From Streptomyces sp. TLI_171 (GTDB lineage: Bacteria > Actinomycetota > Actinomycetes > Streptomycetales > Streptomycetaceae), in the NCBI RefSeq assembly GCF_003610255.1, contig NZ_RAPS01000001.1, positions 1,984,001 to 2,048,000 of the forward strand: 64,000 nt of DNA, given 5' to 3'. This document shows positions 47,727-56,999 of this stretch, piece after piece (positions within the stretch are counted from its first letter, which is position 1; every line of letters starts with the position of its first letter). The position numbers and the translations under genes are program-made. Under the pieces are notes generated by a model, which was not told the DNA's origin, made no database searches, and saw only the letters and a list, made by a program, of their open reading frames with translations.

Positions 47727-50327
47727 GTGCGTCCCGGGGGGTTCGACCTGCCGGTCCGCGCCGCGCTGCCGGAGTTGGCGGCCGCGCTGGCGGAGCACGG
47801 CACGGCGGTGCTGTCCGCGCCGCCGGGCACCGGAAAGACCACGCTGGTGCCGCTGGCGCTGGCGGGCCTCACCGGGGGCGAGCCGCGCCGGGTGCTGGTC
47901 GCGGAGCCGCGCCGGCTGGCGGTGCGGGCGGCGGCGCGGCGGATGTCCTGGCTGCTGGGCGAGCCGGCGGGCGAGGGGGGTAGCTCCCAGCCCGCCGGGG
48001 GCTGGGGGAGGGTCGGCGGCCCGGTCGGGTTCACGGTGCGCGGCGAGCGCAGGGTCGGGCCCGGCACCCTGGTCGAGGTGGTCACCACCGGCGTCCTGCT
48101 GCAGCGGCTGCAGCGCGACCCCGAACTGCCGGGCGTGGACGTGGTGATGCTCGACGAGTGCCACGAGCGGCACCTGGACGCGGACACCGCGCTGGCGTTC
48201 CTGCTGGACGTCCGGGCCGCGCTCCGTCCCGAGCTGCGGCTGCTGCTGGCCTCCGCCACCGCCGACACCGCGGCCTGGTCCGAACTGCTGGGCGGCGCGC
48301 CGGTGGTGGCCGCGGCCGGGGTCTCGCACCCGGTGCAGACGGTGTGGGCGCCGCCGCCGGCCGCGGTCCGTCCGCCGCACGGGACGCGGGTGGACCCGGC
48401 GCTGCTGGAGCACGTCGCGGCGACGGTGCGCCGGGCGCTGGCCGAGCGGGACGGCGACGTGCTGTGCTTCCTGCCCGGAGTGGGCGAGATCGCCCGGGTG
48501 GCCGGGCAGTTGGCCGGGGTCGAGGTGCTGCAGCTGCACGGGCAGGCCCCGCAGGCGGTGCAGGACGCGGCGCTGAGCCCCGGCTCGGGCCGGCGGGTGG
48601 TGCTGAGCACCTCGGTCGCCGAGTCGTCGCTGACCGTGCCGGGCGTGCGGGTGGTGGTGGACTCCGGGCTGACCCGCGAGCCGCGCACCGACCACGCCCG
48701 GGGGCTGTCCGGGCTGGTCACCGTCCGCACCTCGCTGGCCGCCGCCCGGCAGCGCGCCGGACGGGCCGGGCGCGAGGCCCCGGGGACCGTCTACCGCTGC
48801 TGGGCGGAGGCCGAGGACGCCCGCGCGGCGCGCTTCCCCACGCCCGAGATCGCGCTCGCCGACCTCACCTCCTTCGCCCTGCAGGCCGCCTGCTGGGGCG
48901 ACCCGGACGCGGCCGGTCTCACCCTGCCCGATCCGCCGCCCGCCGGGGCGATGGCCGCCGCCCGCGGCACGCTGCGCGCGCTGGCCGCCGTCGACGGGGC
49001 CGGCCGGGCCACCGACCGGGGCCGGGCCATCGCCCGCACCGGCCTGCACCCGCGGCTGGCCCGCGCCCTGCTGGACGGGGCCGCCGCGGTCGGCCCGCGG
49101 CGCGCCGCCGAACTGGTCGCGCTGCTCTCCGAGGAGGCGCCGCGCGCCCTCGGCGACGACCTGGCGGAGATCCGGCGCACCGTCCGGCACTCCACCGACC
49201 CGTACGCGCGCCGCTGGAAGGACGAGACCCGCCGGCTGGAACGCGCGCTCGCCGCCGCGCCGGACCAGGGCCTCCCGGCCGAGACCGCCGCGCCCGGCGC
49301 GGTGTCCGACGACCTGTCAGGCGCCTCCTCCGGCCGCTCCGATGCCGGGGCCGCGGGGCTGGTGGTCGGGCTGGCGTACCCCGAGCGGCTGGCCCGCGCG
49401 CGGGACGGCGGCGAGGGCGCGTACCTGATGGCGTCCGGCACCGCCGCGCAGGTGCAGCCGGGTTCGCGGCTGCCGGCCGGCGGCTGGCTGGCGATCGCGG
49501 TCGCGGACCGGCCGGCGGGGTCGCCGTCGGCGCGGGTGCTGCGGGCCGTCGCGGTGGACGAGGCGACCGCCCGGCTGGCCGGAGCGCCGCTGCTGGAGGA
49601 GCGCGAGGAAGTGTCCTGGTCCTCCCGGCAGCGGGAGGTGACGGCCCGTCGGGTGGAGAGCCTCGGTGCGGTCGAGCTGGCCGCCGCGCCCCTCACCGCG
49701 CCGGACCCGGCGCTGGTCCGGGCGGCACTGCTGACCGGGCTCGAACGGGAGGGCGTGGGCGGCCTGTTGAGCTGGCCGCCGGCCGCCGCCGGCCTGCGCG
49801 AACGGCTGGCCTTCCTGCACCGGACGATCGGCGAGCCGTGGCCGGACGTCAGCGACGCGGCCCTGCTGGCCGCCGCCGAGGAGTGGCTGGAGCCGGAGCT
49901 GTCCCGGGCCCGCCGGCGCGCCGACCTGGAGCGGATCGACACCGCCGCCGCGCTGCAGCGGCTGCTGCCCTGGGCGAGCGGCCAGGCCGGCCGGCTCGAC
50001 GAGCTCGCCCCCGAGCGGATCACCGTCCCGACCGGCAGCCGGATCAGGGTCGACTACTCGGGCGACCGGCCCGTTCTCGCCGTCAAGCTCCAGGAGCTGT
50101 TCGGCTGGGACGCCGCGCCCGCCCTCGCCGACGGCCGCGCCCCGCTCACCGTCCACCTGCTCTCCCCCGCCGGGCGGCCCGCCGCCGTCACCGGCGACCT
50201 GGCCGCCTTCTGGCGCGAGGGATACCGCGCCGTCCGCGCCGACCTGCGCGGCCGCTACCCCCGCCACCCCTGGCCCGAGGACCCCACCACCGCCGCCCCC
50301 ACCCGCCGCGCGAACCCGCGCAAGTGA
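47727..50327 (+). CDS. hrpB: ATP-dependent helicase HrpB
   Basis: 866 aa from GTG 47727. DEAH/RHA-type RNA helicase: P-loop PPGTGKTT (32-39), DECH (143-146), SAT in LLASATADT, STSVAESSLTVPG and QRAGRAGR (helicase C), then the HrpB C-terminal domain. A 16-residue insert near 83-98 is encoded by a palindromic repeat (47978-48012). Starts 5 bp after the methyltransferase stop. Role in RNA metabolism is known only in outline for this family. Confidence 0.9.
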   Translation: MRPGGFDLPVRAALPELAAALAEHGTAVLSAPPGTGKTTLVPLALAGLTGGEPRRVLVAEPRRLAVRAAARRMSWLLGEPAGEGGSSQPAGGWGRVGGPVGFTVRGERRVGPGTLVEVVTTGVLLQRLQRDPELPGVDVVMLDECHERHLDADTALAFLLDVRAALRPELRLLLASATADTAAWSELLGGAPVVAAAGVSHPVQTVWAPPPAAVRPPHGTRVDPALLEHVAATVRRALAERDGDVLCFLPGVGEIARVAGQLAGVEVLQLHGQAPQAVQDAALSPGSGRRVVLSTSVAESSLTVPGVRVVVDSGLTREPRTDHARGLSGLVTVRTSLAAARQRAGRAGREAPGTVYRCWAEAEDARAARFPTPEIALADLTSFALQAACWGDPDAAGLTLPDPPPAGAMAAARGTLRALAAVDGAGRATDRGRAIARTGLHPRLARALLDGAAAVGPRRAAELVALLSEEAPRALGDDLAEIRRTVRHSTDPYARRWKDETRRLERALAAAPDQGLPAETAAPGAVSDDLSGASSGRSDAGAAGLVVGLAYPERLARARDGGEGAYLMASGTAAQVQPGSRLPAGGWLAIAVADRPAGSPSARVLRAVAVDEATARLAGAPLLEEREEVSWSSRQREVTARRVESLGAVELAAAPLTAPDPALVRAALLTGLEREGVGGLLSWPPAAAGLRERLAFLHRTIGEPWPDVSDAALLAAAEEWLEPELSRARRRADLERIDTAAALQRLLPWASGQAGRLDELAPERITVPTGSRIRVDYSGDRPVLAVKLQELFGWDAAPALADGRAPLTVHLLSPAGRPAAVTGDLAAFWREGYRAVRADLRGRYPRHPWPEDPTTAAPTRRANPRK
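47978..48012. repeat. REP-like imperfect palindrome inside hrpB
   Basis: GGGTAGCTCCCAGCCC, GCCGG loop, GGGCTGGGGGAGGG. The arms pair except for a GG bulge. It is in frame inside hrpB and encodes a Gly/Ser/Pro/Trp-rich loop. Similar short palindromes recur as dispersed repeats in streptomycete genomes (from memory; copy number not checked). Confidence 0.65.
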
Positions 50328-50334
50328 CGCGCCG

Positions 50335-50847
50335 TCAGCCTGCGGTGGGGGTCTGGCCGATGGGCGGCGTGGTCATCGGCGGAGGGGTGTAGGGCACCCT
50401 GGCCGTCGCCGCCGGGTTGGGCAGCGGGCTGAGCGACAGGATCGGCCCGCAGGCCATCAGTCGCCCCTCGGCGTTGTAGTGGCAGTCCGGGTTCCGCGAG
50501 GGCGTCGTGTCGTCGCAGTTGCAGTGCGTACCGGGGACGACCTCGGTGATCGGGGTCCTCGACGCCTTCGGGCTGCCCGCCGTCGCGGTCGGGGTGCTCG
50601 CCGCCGACGTCTCCTGCTCCACCGTGGGATCGGGCGTCGGGGTGGGCGACGCGGTCGGAGACGGCGACGGCGAGGCGGTCGGCCGGGGGCTCGCCGTCGC
50701 AACCTGCGGCACGGCTGCCGGGCGCGGGTCGGAGCCCGAGGTCGCCGCCCACATCGTCCCGCCGACGACCACGGCAGCGACAGCCGCCACCGCACCCGCC
50801 CGACGGCCCCTGCCGTGCAACACCTTCACGACCCCGCCCTCACTCAT
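50335..50847 (-). CDS. Secreted Ser/Thr/Pro-rich protein
   Basis: 170 aa. N-terminal basic segment (KVLHGRGRRAGAV) and a hydrophobic helix AVAAVAAVVVGGTMWAA form a signal or anchor; then a low-complexity region with PSPSPTASPTPTPDPT runs and several Thr/Ser. The C-terminal part has four cysteines (HCNCDD, CHYNAEG, ACGP) and a Pro-rich tail. Probably a surface-exposed, possibly O-mannosylated protein. Convergent with hrpB, 7 bp apart. Function unknown. Confidence 0.7.
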   Translation of the reverse strand: MSEGGVVKVLHGRGRRAGAVAAVAAVVVGGTMWAATSGSDPRPAAVPQVATASPRPTASPSPSPTASPTPTPDPTVEQETSAASTPTATAGSPKASRTPITEVVPGTHCNCDDTTPSRNPDCHYNAEGRLMACGPILSLSPLPNPAATARVPYTPPPMTTPPIGQTPTAG

Positions 50848-50879
50848 CCTCGGTCGGCCGGCGCAGCATAGCGGTCGCG

Positions 50880-51467
50880 CTACGCCCACTCCTCGGCGAG
50901 GACGGCCATGTCGATGTCGTCGATCCACTGGTCGCCGTGGCGCAGGACCTGGCGGCGGATGCCCTCGACCTTGAACCCGGCCTTCTCGTAGGCGCGTTGG
51001 CCGCGGGGGTTGAAGGCGTAGACGTTGAGCGAGACGCGGTTCAGGCCGAGGCGGCGGATGGCGTGGTCGGTGAGCAGGCGGACGGCCTCGGTGCCGAGGC
51101 CGCGGTCGCGGCCGTCGGGGCCGAGGGCGATGCGGAGGTTGCAGGCCCGGTTGGGTTCGTCCCACTCGTTGAGGACGATCTCGCCGACGCCCCGGCCGGT
51201 GGCGCGGTCGACCACGATCAGGTCGAGGCGGTCGGGCTGGGCGTTGCGGGTGCCGTACCAGTCGGTGATCCGGCGCTCCATCGCCTCGTCCCAGTCGGGC
51301 GCGACGGGGGTGTAGGAGTCGGAGGTGTAGCGGAGCACCTCCGGGTCGCGCAGCATGACGCGGAGCATCGGGAGGTCCTCCGCCAACCGGACGGGCCGCA
51401 GCAGGACCTTCTCACCCCGCAGGGTCGGCTTGTCGGCGAAGGTGGCGGGCGGGAGCTGATCGTCCAT
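50880..51467 (-). CDS. GNAT-family N-acetyltransferase
   Basis: 195 aa. RimJ/RimL-like GNAT: LRPVRLAEDLPMLRVMLRDPEVLRYT at the N-terminal part, acetyl-CoA loop with DRGLGTEAVRLL, RVSLNVYAFNPRGQRAYEKAGF and IDMAVLAEEW. The Asn-rich 'N-P-R-G-Q-R-A-Y-E-K-A-G-F' motif is typical of spermidine or ribosomal-protein acetylating members. ATG 51467. Substrate not certain. Stands alone between the secreted protein and the AsnC regulator. Confidence 0.88.
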   Translation of the reverse strand: MDDQLPPATFADKPTLRGEKVLLRPVRLAEDLPMLRVMLRDPEVLRYTSDSYTPVAPDWDEAMERRITDWYGTRNAQPDRLDLIVVDRATGRGVGEIVLNEWDEPNRACNLRIALGPDGRDRGLGTEAVRLLTDHAIRRLGLNRVSLNVYAFNPRGQRAYEKAGFKVEGIRRQVLRHGDQWIDDIDMAVLAEEWA

Positions 51468-51508
51468 CGGGCCAGTGTCGGAGCGGCGGCGAGCGGCCCG
51501 CAAACGCT

Positions 51509-52489
51509 TTACGGCGTGCGTTTGGCGGCGTGGCTGACGATGGCGGTCTCGACGTGGGTGATGCCGAGGCCGACCAGGTCGTGGGAGAGGAAGCGGTACA
51601 GGGCGGCCAGGTCGGCGAAGTACCCGGCCGCGTGCAGGTTCGACGGCCCGGAGGTGGCGAAGGCGCCGTGCACCGAGGGGTGGCCGGCCAGTGCCCGCCC
51701 GGCGGCGGCCAGGTGGTCGGGGGCGACCTGCAGCAGGAACTTGGCCTCGATGGGCAGTCCGAGGCGGCGCGGGTCGACCACCACCTGGGTGACCAGCCGG
51801 CCCTCGGCGGACATCCGGGCGAGGCGGCGGCGGACGGTGCTCTCGGGGTGGCCGGTGCGGGCGGCCAGTGCGGCGGCGGTCAGGCGCGCGTCGGGGGCGA
51901 GGGCCTCGATCAGGGCCTCCTCCAGCGGGTCGGCGTCGACGCCGTACGGGCCGGAGGGGGCCGCTTCGGGCAGCGGTCCGCCCGGCGCGAGGGCGGCGCG
52001 TTCGGGGGCGGTCAGCACCTGGTGGCGCCACTCGGAGGTGAGCCGGAAGACGTGCAGGATGGTGGCGCTCTCCAGTGCGGTCACCGCCCGGGTGGACGGG
52101 AGTTGACGGAACACCAGCCGGTCGCGGGAGCCGGGCTCGGTGCGGGCGACGGCGAAGATCTCGTCGCCGGAGGTGGTGACGTCGACGAACGGGATGTCCG
52201 GGCGGGCGGCGAGCGCGGCCACGATCGGGTCGAGCTTCCCGCGCAGGACCCGGATGCGCAGGAACAGCGCCCCGGCGGAGCCGCCGTTGCGGGGCCGCGC
52301 CACCGGGGAGACCACCACCCGGACGGTGCCGTCGGCGGTCAGGGCGTGCAGGCGGCGGCGGACGGTGGCGGCGCCGAGTCCGAGCGCCTCGGCCGCGCGT
52401 TCCGCGGTGATGCGCCCGTCGCACTGCAGGGCGGCCACCAGCCGCTGGTCCACCGGGCCGAGGACGGAATTCGCCGATTCGGATGCCAT
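51509..52489 (-). CDS. Lrp/AsnC-family regulator with two HTH-RAM units
   Basis: 326 aa, twice the usual length. The first AsnC HTH (PVDQRLVAALQCDGRITAERAAEALG) is followed by a ligand-sensing-like region, and a second AsnC-like HTH (EALIEALAPDARLTAAALAARTGHPESTVRRR) with another RAM-like region. Tandem AsnC proteins of this build are frequent in Streptomyces. Divergent to the hydrolase at 52600; 110 bp between, so it probably controls that gene. Ligand unknown. Confidence 0.85.
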   Translation of the reverse strand: MASESANSVLGPVDQRLVAALQCDGRITAERAAEALGLGAATVRRRLHALTADGTVRVVVSPVARPRNGGSAGALFLRIRVLRGKLDPIVAALAARPDIPFVDVTTSGDEIFAVARTEPGSRDRLVFRQLPSTRAVTALESATILHVFRLTSEWRHQVLTAPERAALAPGGPLPEAAPSGPYGVDADPLEEALIEALAPDARLTAAALAARTGHPESTVRRRLARMSAEGRLVTQVVVDPRRLGLPIEAKFLLQVAPDHLAAAGRALAGHPSVHGAFATSGPSNLHAAGYFADLAALYRFLSHDLVGLGITHVETAIVSHAAKRTP

Positions 52490-52599
52490 GAGGGCGAGTT
52501 TCGCTCATCCCGGGGCCTCGCGCGGCCGCTTCCGGGGCCGCCGCGCCAACGATGGGAACCGTCCGCTCCATCCCGGCTCTCCCCCTCCCGGAGGTTCCC

Positions 52600-53514
52600 G
52601 TGCCCGCGTTCCAGCAACGGACCGACGTACGTTTCGCCAGCGGCGACGCCATGTGCGCCGCCTGGCACTACCCGGGGTCCAACGGCGGCTGCGTGATCAT
52701 GGCCGGCGGTACGGCGGTGACCAGGGGGCCGGCCGGCGACCGGTTCGCGGCCCGGTTCAACGCGGCCGGTTTCGCCGTCCTCGTCTTCGACCACCGCCGG
52801 TTCGGGGCGAGCGGGGGGACGCCCCGTCAGATCGTCCGCTTCGACGAGCAGGTGGCCGACTGGCACGCCGCGATCGCGTACGCGGCCACGCTGCCCGACG
52901 TCGACCCGGACCGGATCTGCGTCTGGGGCTTCTCGCTGGCGGGCGGCCACGTGTTCCGGGTGGCGGCGGACCAGCCGCGGCTGGCCGGCGCGATCGCCCA
53001 GACCCCGCTGGTCGACGCCCGCGCGGTCGCCCCGCACGCGCTGCGCGCCATGACGCCGCTCGCGCTGGTGCGGCTGCTCGGCCTGGGCGTGGCGGACCTG
53101 CTCGGCGGCCTGCTCGGCCGGCCCCCGCTGCTGGTCCCGACCGCGGGGCCGCGCGGTGCGGTCGCCTCGCTCACCACGCCCGACTCGACGGACGCCGACC
53201 GGGCCCTCGACCCGGACGGCCGCCACCCGGAGTGGGAGCGGACGGTCGCCGCCCGGATCGCCCTGCAGATCGGGGGCTACCGGCCCGGCCGGCACGCCGC
53301 CCGGATCCGCTGCCCGCTGCTGGTGGTGGTCTGCGACCAGGACCTGAGCGCGCTCCCCGGTCCCGCCCTCGGGGCGGCCCGGGAGGCGCCGCGTGCCGAG
53401 GTGGTCCGTCTGCCCGGGCGGCACTACGCGCCGTTCCTGGAGTCGCACGAGCAGGCGGTCGAGGCCCAACTCGGCTTCCTGCAGCGGCACCTGATCGACC
53501 GTGAGCGGGCCTGA
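52600..53514 (+). CDS. Alpha/beta-hydrolase
   Basis: 304 aa from GTG 52600, which has GGAGG 6 nt upstream; an ATG at 52552 is in frame without ribosome-binding site. Alpha/beta fold: nucleophile Ser112 in WGFSLAGG, oxyanion GGTAV, VVVCDQDL with Asp and GRHYAPFL near the C-terminal His. Type resembles alpha/beta-fold hydrolases of the 'DltE/acyl-esterase' group; substrate unknown. Divergent from an AsnC regulator, upstream of a DUF1772-like gene. Confidence 0.82.
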   Translation: MPAFQQRTDVRFASGDAMCAAWHYPGSNGGCVIMAGGTAVTRGPAGDRFAARFNAAGFAVLVFDHRRFGASGGTPRQIVRFDEQVADWHAAIAYAATLPDVDPDRICVWGFSLAGGHVFRVAADQPRLAGAIAQTPLVDARAVAPHALRAMTPLALVRLLGLGVADLLGGLLGRPPLLVPTAGPRGAVASLTTPDSTDADRALDPDGRHPEWERTVAARIALQIGGYRPGRHAARIRCPLLVVVCDQDLSALPGPALGAAREAPRAEVVRLPGRHYAPFLESHEQAVEAQLGFLQRHLIDRERA

Positions 53515-53596
53515 GGCGGCTCGCCGCCGGGCGGATGTCACACCCGGGGCGCCCGGCGGCTCTCGGAACCGATCACCCGAACGAAGGAGAGTGCAC

Positions 53597-54118
53597 ATGC
53601 TCATGGCCACCGACGCCGCGCCGGGACGGGGGCGGGCGGTCGCCGCCCTGCGCTTCGCGGGTCTGATGCTGACCGGCCTGTTCGCCGGGTTCCTGGTCAC
53701 CGTGCTGGTGCTGGAGCTGTCCCTGCGGCAGTTCGACGCCTCGGTCTACACCCAGGTCCGGCAGGTCGAGCTCCGGCGGCTGGACGACCTCGCCTCCGCC
53801 ACCCTGCTGCCCGCGCTGGTGGCCACGGTCGCGCTCGCCGTGACGGCGTTCCGGGCCGGCGCCCGCGGCCGGGCGTTCCGGTTCCCGGCGGCGGCGCTGG
53901 TGCTGCTGCTGCTCGTGCTGGTCACCACGGTCGTGGTCAACCTCCCGGTGAACGCGGACCAGCTGCACTGGAGCGTGCAGGCGCCACCGGCGGACTGGGC
54001 GGCCGCCCGCGACCGCTGGCAGCTCGCGCACGCCGTCCGGACGGCCGCCGCCGTGCTCGCGTTCGGACTGCTGGGGGCGGCCCCGGCCGCCGGGACCGGG
54101 GCCGCCCCGGCCCGCTAG
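53597..54118 (+). CDS. DUF1772-like (anthrone oxygenase-related) membrane protein
   Basis: 173 aa from ATG 53597 with AAGGAGAG upstream. About four TM helices (MLTGLFAGFLVTVLVLEL, LVATVALAVTAF, FPAAALVLLLLVLVTTVVVNLP, TAAAVLAFGLL), plus the conserved soluble-face segment LPVNADQLHWSV and DRWQLAHAVR, including a W...H...R pattern seen in DUF1772. Last four bases overlap the polA stop, convergent. Likely co-transcribed with the hydrolase. Function unknown. Confidence 0.75.
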   Translation: MLMATDAAPGRGRAVAALRFAGLMLTGLFAGFLVTVLVLELSLRQFDASVYTQVRQVELRRLDDLASATLLPALVATVALAVTAFRAGARGRAFRFPAAALVLLLLVLVTTVVVNLPVNADQLHWSVQAPPADWAAARDRWQLAHAVRTAAAVLAFGLLGAAPAAGTGAAPAR

Positions 54119-56847
54119 TGGGCCGCCGCCTCCCAGTTGGAGCCGACGCCGACGGAGACGTCGAGCGGGGCGCGCAGCGGGTAGGCGCCGGCCATCTGCT
54201 CGCGGACTACGGCCTCGACCCGCTCGCGTTCGCCGGGCGCGACCTCCAGCACGATTTCGTCGTGCACCTGGAGCAGCATCCGGGAGGTGAGGCCGGCGGC
54301 GGTGAGCGCCTCGTCGACCCGGAGCATGGCGATCTTGACGATGTCGGCGGCGGAGCCCTGGATGGGGGCGTTCAGGGCCATCCGCTCGGCCATCTCGCGG
54401 CGCTGGCGGTTGTCGCTGGTGAGGTCGGGGAGGTAGCGGCGGCGGCCGAGCAGGGTCTCGGTGTAGCCGACGGCGCGGGCCTCCTCCACCGCGTTCTGCA
54501 GGTAGTCGCGGACGCCGCCGAAGCGCTCGAAGTAGGTGTCCATCAGGCCCTGGGCCTCGGCGGGCTTGATGCCGAGCTGCTGGGAGAGGCCGTAGGCGGA
54601 CAGGCCGTAGGCCAGGCCGTAGGACATCGCCTTGATCTTGCGGCGCATCTCGGCGTCGACGTCTCCCGGGGCGACCGAGAAGACCTGGGAGGCGACGGTG
54701 GTGTGCAGGTCCTCGCCGGAGGCGAAGGCCTCGATCAGGGCGGTGTCCTCGGAGAGGTGCGCCATGATGCGCAGTTCGATCTGCGAGTAGTCGGCGGTGA
54801 GCAGCGTCTCGTAGCCCTCGCCGACCACGAAGGCGCGGCGGATGGCGCGGCCCTCCTCGGTGCGGACCGGGATGTTCTGCAGGTTCGGGTCCTGCGAGGA
54901 GAGCCGGCCGGTGGCGGCGACCATCTGGTGGAAGGTGGTGTGGATCCGGCCCTGCGGGGAGACCGTCTTGAGCAGGCCCTCGACGGTGGTGCGCAGCTTG
55001 GCCTGGTCGCGGTGGCGGAGCAGGATCACCGGGAGTTCGTTGGTGGTCTGGGTGGCCAGCCAGGTGAGCGCGTCGGCGTCGGTGGTCCAGCCGGTCTTGA
55101 TCTTCTTGGTCTTGGGCAGGCCGAGGTCGCCGAACAGGACCTCCTGCAGCTGCTTGGGCGAGCCGAGGTTGAACTCGCGGCCGGCGGCGGCGTGCGCCTC
55201 CTCGACGCAGCGCTGGATCTCGGCGGCGAACTGGGCCTCCAGGCCCTGCAGCCAGGCGCGGTCGGCGGCGATGCCGTGGCGCTCCATCCGGGCGAGGAGT
55301 TCGGCGATCGGCAGCTCCATGTCGTGGAACAGTTCGACGGCGCCGACCTCGGCGAGCCGGGTGTCGAAGAGCACCGCGAGGTCGTGCACGGCGCGGGCCT
55401 CGGTCATCAGGGCCTGGGCGCCGGCGGTGGGGTCGGGTTCGTCGGCGTCGAAGGTGAGTTGGCCGGTCTCGGCCTGGGCGGCGGGGGCGAGCGAGCGGGC
55501 CAGGTACTCCTCGGCGAGGACGTCGAGGGTGAAGGCGCGGCGGCCGGGCTTCTCCAGGTAGGCGGCGAGCGCGGTGTCGGCGGTGACGCCGGCGAACCGC
55601 CAGCCCTGCTCGGCGAAGGCGCGCATGACCTGCTTGGCGATGTGCAGGGCCTTGGGCCGCTTGGGGTCGGCGAGCCAGGCGGTGAAGGCCCGGTCGTCGT
55701 CCTCCTCCAGGGCGGCGGGGTCGAACCAGGCGGCGGCGTCGCCGGTGGCGAGCGCGACCTGCTGGACCCGGCCGCTGCCGAGGGCCCAGCTGTAGTCGGC
55801 GGCGAGCGCGGTGCGGTCGCCCGCGCCGGTGTGCTCCTCCAGCCAGGCGACGAGCGCGCCGGGGACGGTGAGCAGGTCCCCGTCGACCTGCAGGCCGGGG
55901 GCGGCCTCGGCGGCGGCCGCGGTGTCGGCGGCGGCGGGGTCGATGCCGGCCACCCGGTCGCGGAAGTTGGGGTTGCGGAACTCCAGCGCCTCCATCAGGC
56001 GGGCGACCTCGTCTCGGTCGAACGCGCTGCGCTCCAACTGTGGCACGCCGAGCGGGAGTTCGACGTCCCGGACGAGTTCGGTGAGGATCCGGTTGCGCTT
56101 GACCGAGTCGAGGTGCTCGCGAAGCTTCTCGCCGATCTTGCCCTTGACCTCGTCCGCCCGGTTCACCAACTCCTCGAAGGAGCCGAACTGGTTGACCCAC
56201 TTGGCGGCGGTCTTCTCGCCGACGCCGGGGATGCCGGGCAGGTTGTCGGACGGGTCGCCGCGCAGCGCGGCGAGGTCCGGGTACTGGTCGGGGCGGACGC
56301 CGTACTTCTCGGCGACCTTGTCGGGGGTGTAGCGCGTCAGCTCGGAGACGCCCTTGGTCGGGTAGAGCACCGTGACGTGCTCGCTGACCAGCTGGAGGGA
56401 GTCCCGGTCGCCGGTGACGATGAGGACCTCGAAGCCCTCGGCCGCGGCGGCGGTGGCGAGGGTGGCGATGATGTCGTCGGCCTCGAAGCCCTCGGCGGTG
56501 ATCCGCGGGATCCGCATGGCGTCGAGGAGTTCGCCGATCAGCGGGATCTGGCTGCGGAACTCGTCGGGCGTCTTGGCGCGGTTGGCCTTGTACTCGGGGA
56601 ACTCGGTGGCGCGGAAGGTCTGCCGGGAGAGGTCGAAGGCGACCGCGAGGTGGGTGGGCGCCTCGTCCCGCACGGTGTTGACCAGCATCGAGGTGAAGCC
56701 GTAGACCGCGTTGGTGTGCTGCCCGGTGGTGGTGGAGAAGTTCTCCACCGGCAGGGCGAAGAAGGCCCGGTAGGCCATCGAATGCCCGTCCAGCAGCATC
56801 AGCCGGGGCCGTTCGGCCGCACTCTTGCCTGCACCCTGTGTCGCCAC
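54115..56847 (-). CDS. polA: DNA polymerase I
   Basis: 910 aa. N-terminal 5'-3' exonuclease (LLDGHSMAYRAFFALP, TGDRDSLQLV, GDPSDNLPGIPGVG), middle 3'-5' exonuclease-like domain, and family A polymerase domain: motif A ADYSQIELR, motif B RRKIKAMSYGLAYG, motif C VHDEIVLE. The DxE motif of a working proofreading domain is not seen at ~residue 330-350, so 3'-5' activity is probably absent, as in other actinobacterial PolA. ATG 56847. Convergent with the DUF1772-like gene, with CTAG stop overlap. Confidence 0.96.
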   Translation of the reverse strand: MATQGAGKSAAERPRLMLLDGHSMAYRAFFALPVENFSTTTGQHTNAVYGFTSMLVNTVRDEAPTHLAVAFDLSRQTFRATEFPEYKANRAKTPDEFRSQIPLIGELLDAMRIPRITAEGFEADDIIATLATAAAAEGFEVLIVTGDRDSLQLVSEHVTVLYPTKGVSELTRYTPDKVAEKYGVRPDQYPDLAALRGDPSDNLPGIPGVGEKTAAKWVNQFGSFEELVNRADEVKGKIGEKLREHLDSVKRNRILTELVRDVELPLGVPQLERSAFDRDEVARLMEALEFRNPNFRDRVAGIDPAAADTAAAAEAAPGLQVDGDLLTVPGALVAWLEEHTGAGDRTALAADYSWALGSGRVQQVALATGDAAAWFDPAALEEDDDRAFTAWLADPKRPKALHIAKQVMRAFAEQGWRFAGVTADTALAAYLEKPGRRAFTLDVLAEEYLARSLAPAAQAETGQLTFDADEPDPTAGAQALMTEARAVHDLAVLFDTRLAEVGAVELFHDMELPIAELLARMERHGIAADRAWLQGLEAQFAAEIQRCVEEAHAAAGREFNLGSPKQLQEVLFGDLGLPKTKKIKTGWTTDADALTWLATQTTNELPVILLRHRDQAKLRTTVEGLLKTVSPQGRIHTTFHQMVAATGRLSSQDPNLQNIPVRTEEGRAIRRAFVVGEGYETLLTADYSQIELRIMAHLSEDTALIEAFASGEDLHTTVASQVFSVAPGDVDAEMRRKIKAMSYGLAYGLSAYGLSQQLGIKPAEAQGLMDTYFERFGGVRDYLQNAVEEARAVGYTETLLGRRRYLPDLTSDNRQRREMAERMALNAPIQGSAADIVKIAMLRVDEALTAAGLTSRMLLQVHDEIVLEVAPGERERVEAVVREQMAGAYPLRAPLDVSVGVGSNWEAAAH

Positions 56848-56999
56848 GTCACGTCCTGTCCTGCCGGTTGCACTGCCTCCCCGATCCTAGGGCCCGGCGG
56901 TGACATCTCCCGGCGCGGCGCGGAGCACCTCCCTACCGGCGGGTAGACAGTCGTACGATCGACGCGCGCACCCGCAGCGAACCCCCGAACAGGAGCACC

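Noticed and set aside
54118..56946. 942-codon plus-strand open frame opposite polA
   Set aside because: Exact antisense of polA; Gly/Val/Asp/Glu-rich, no ribosome-binding site.
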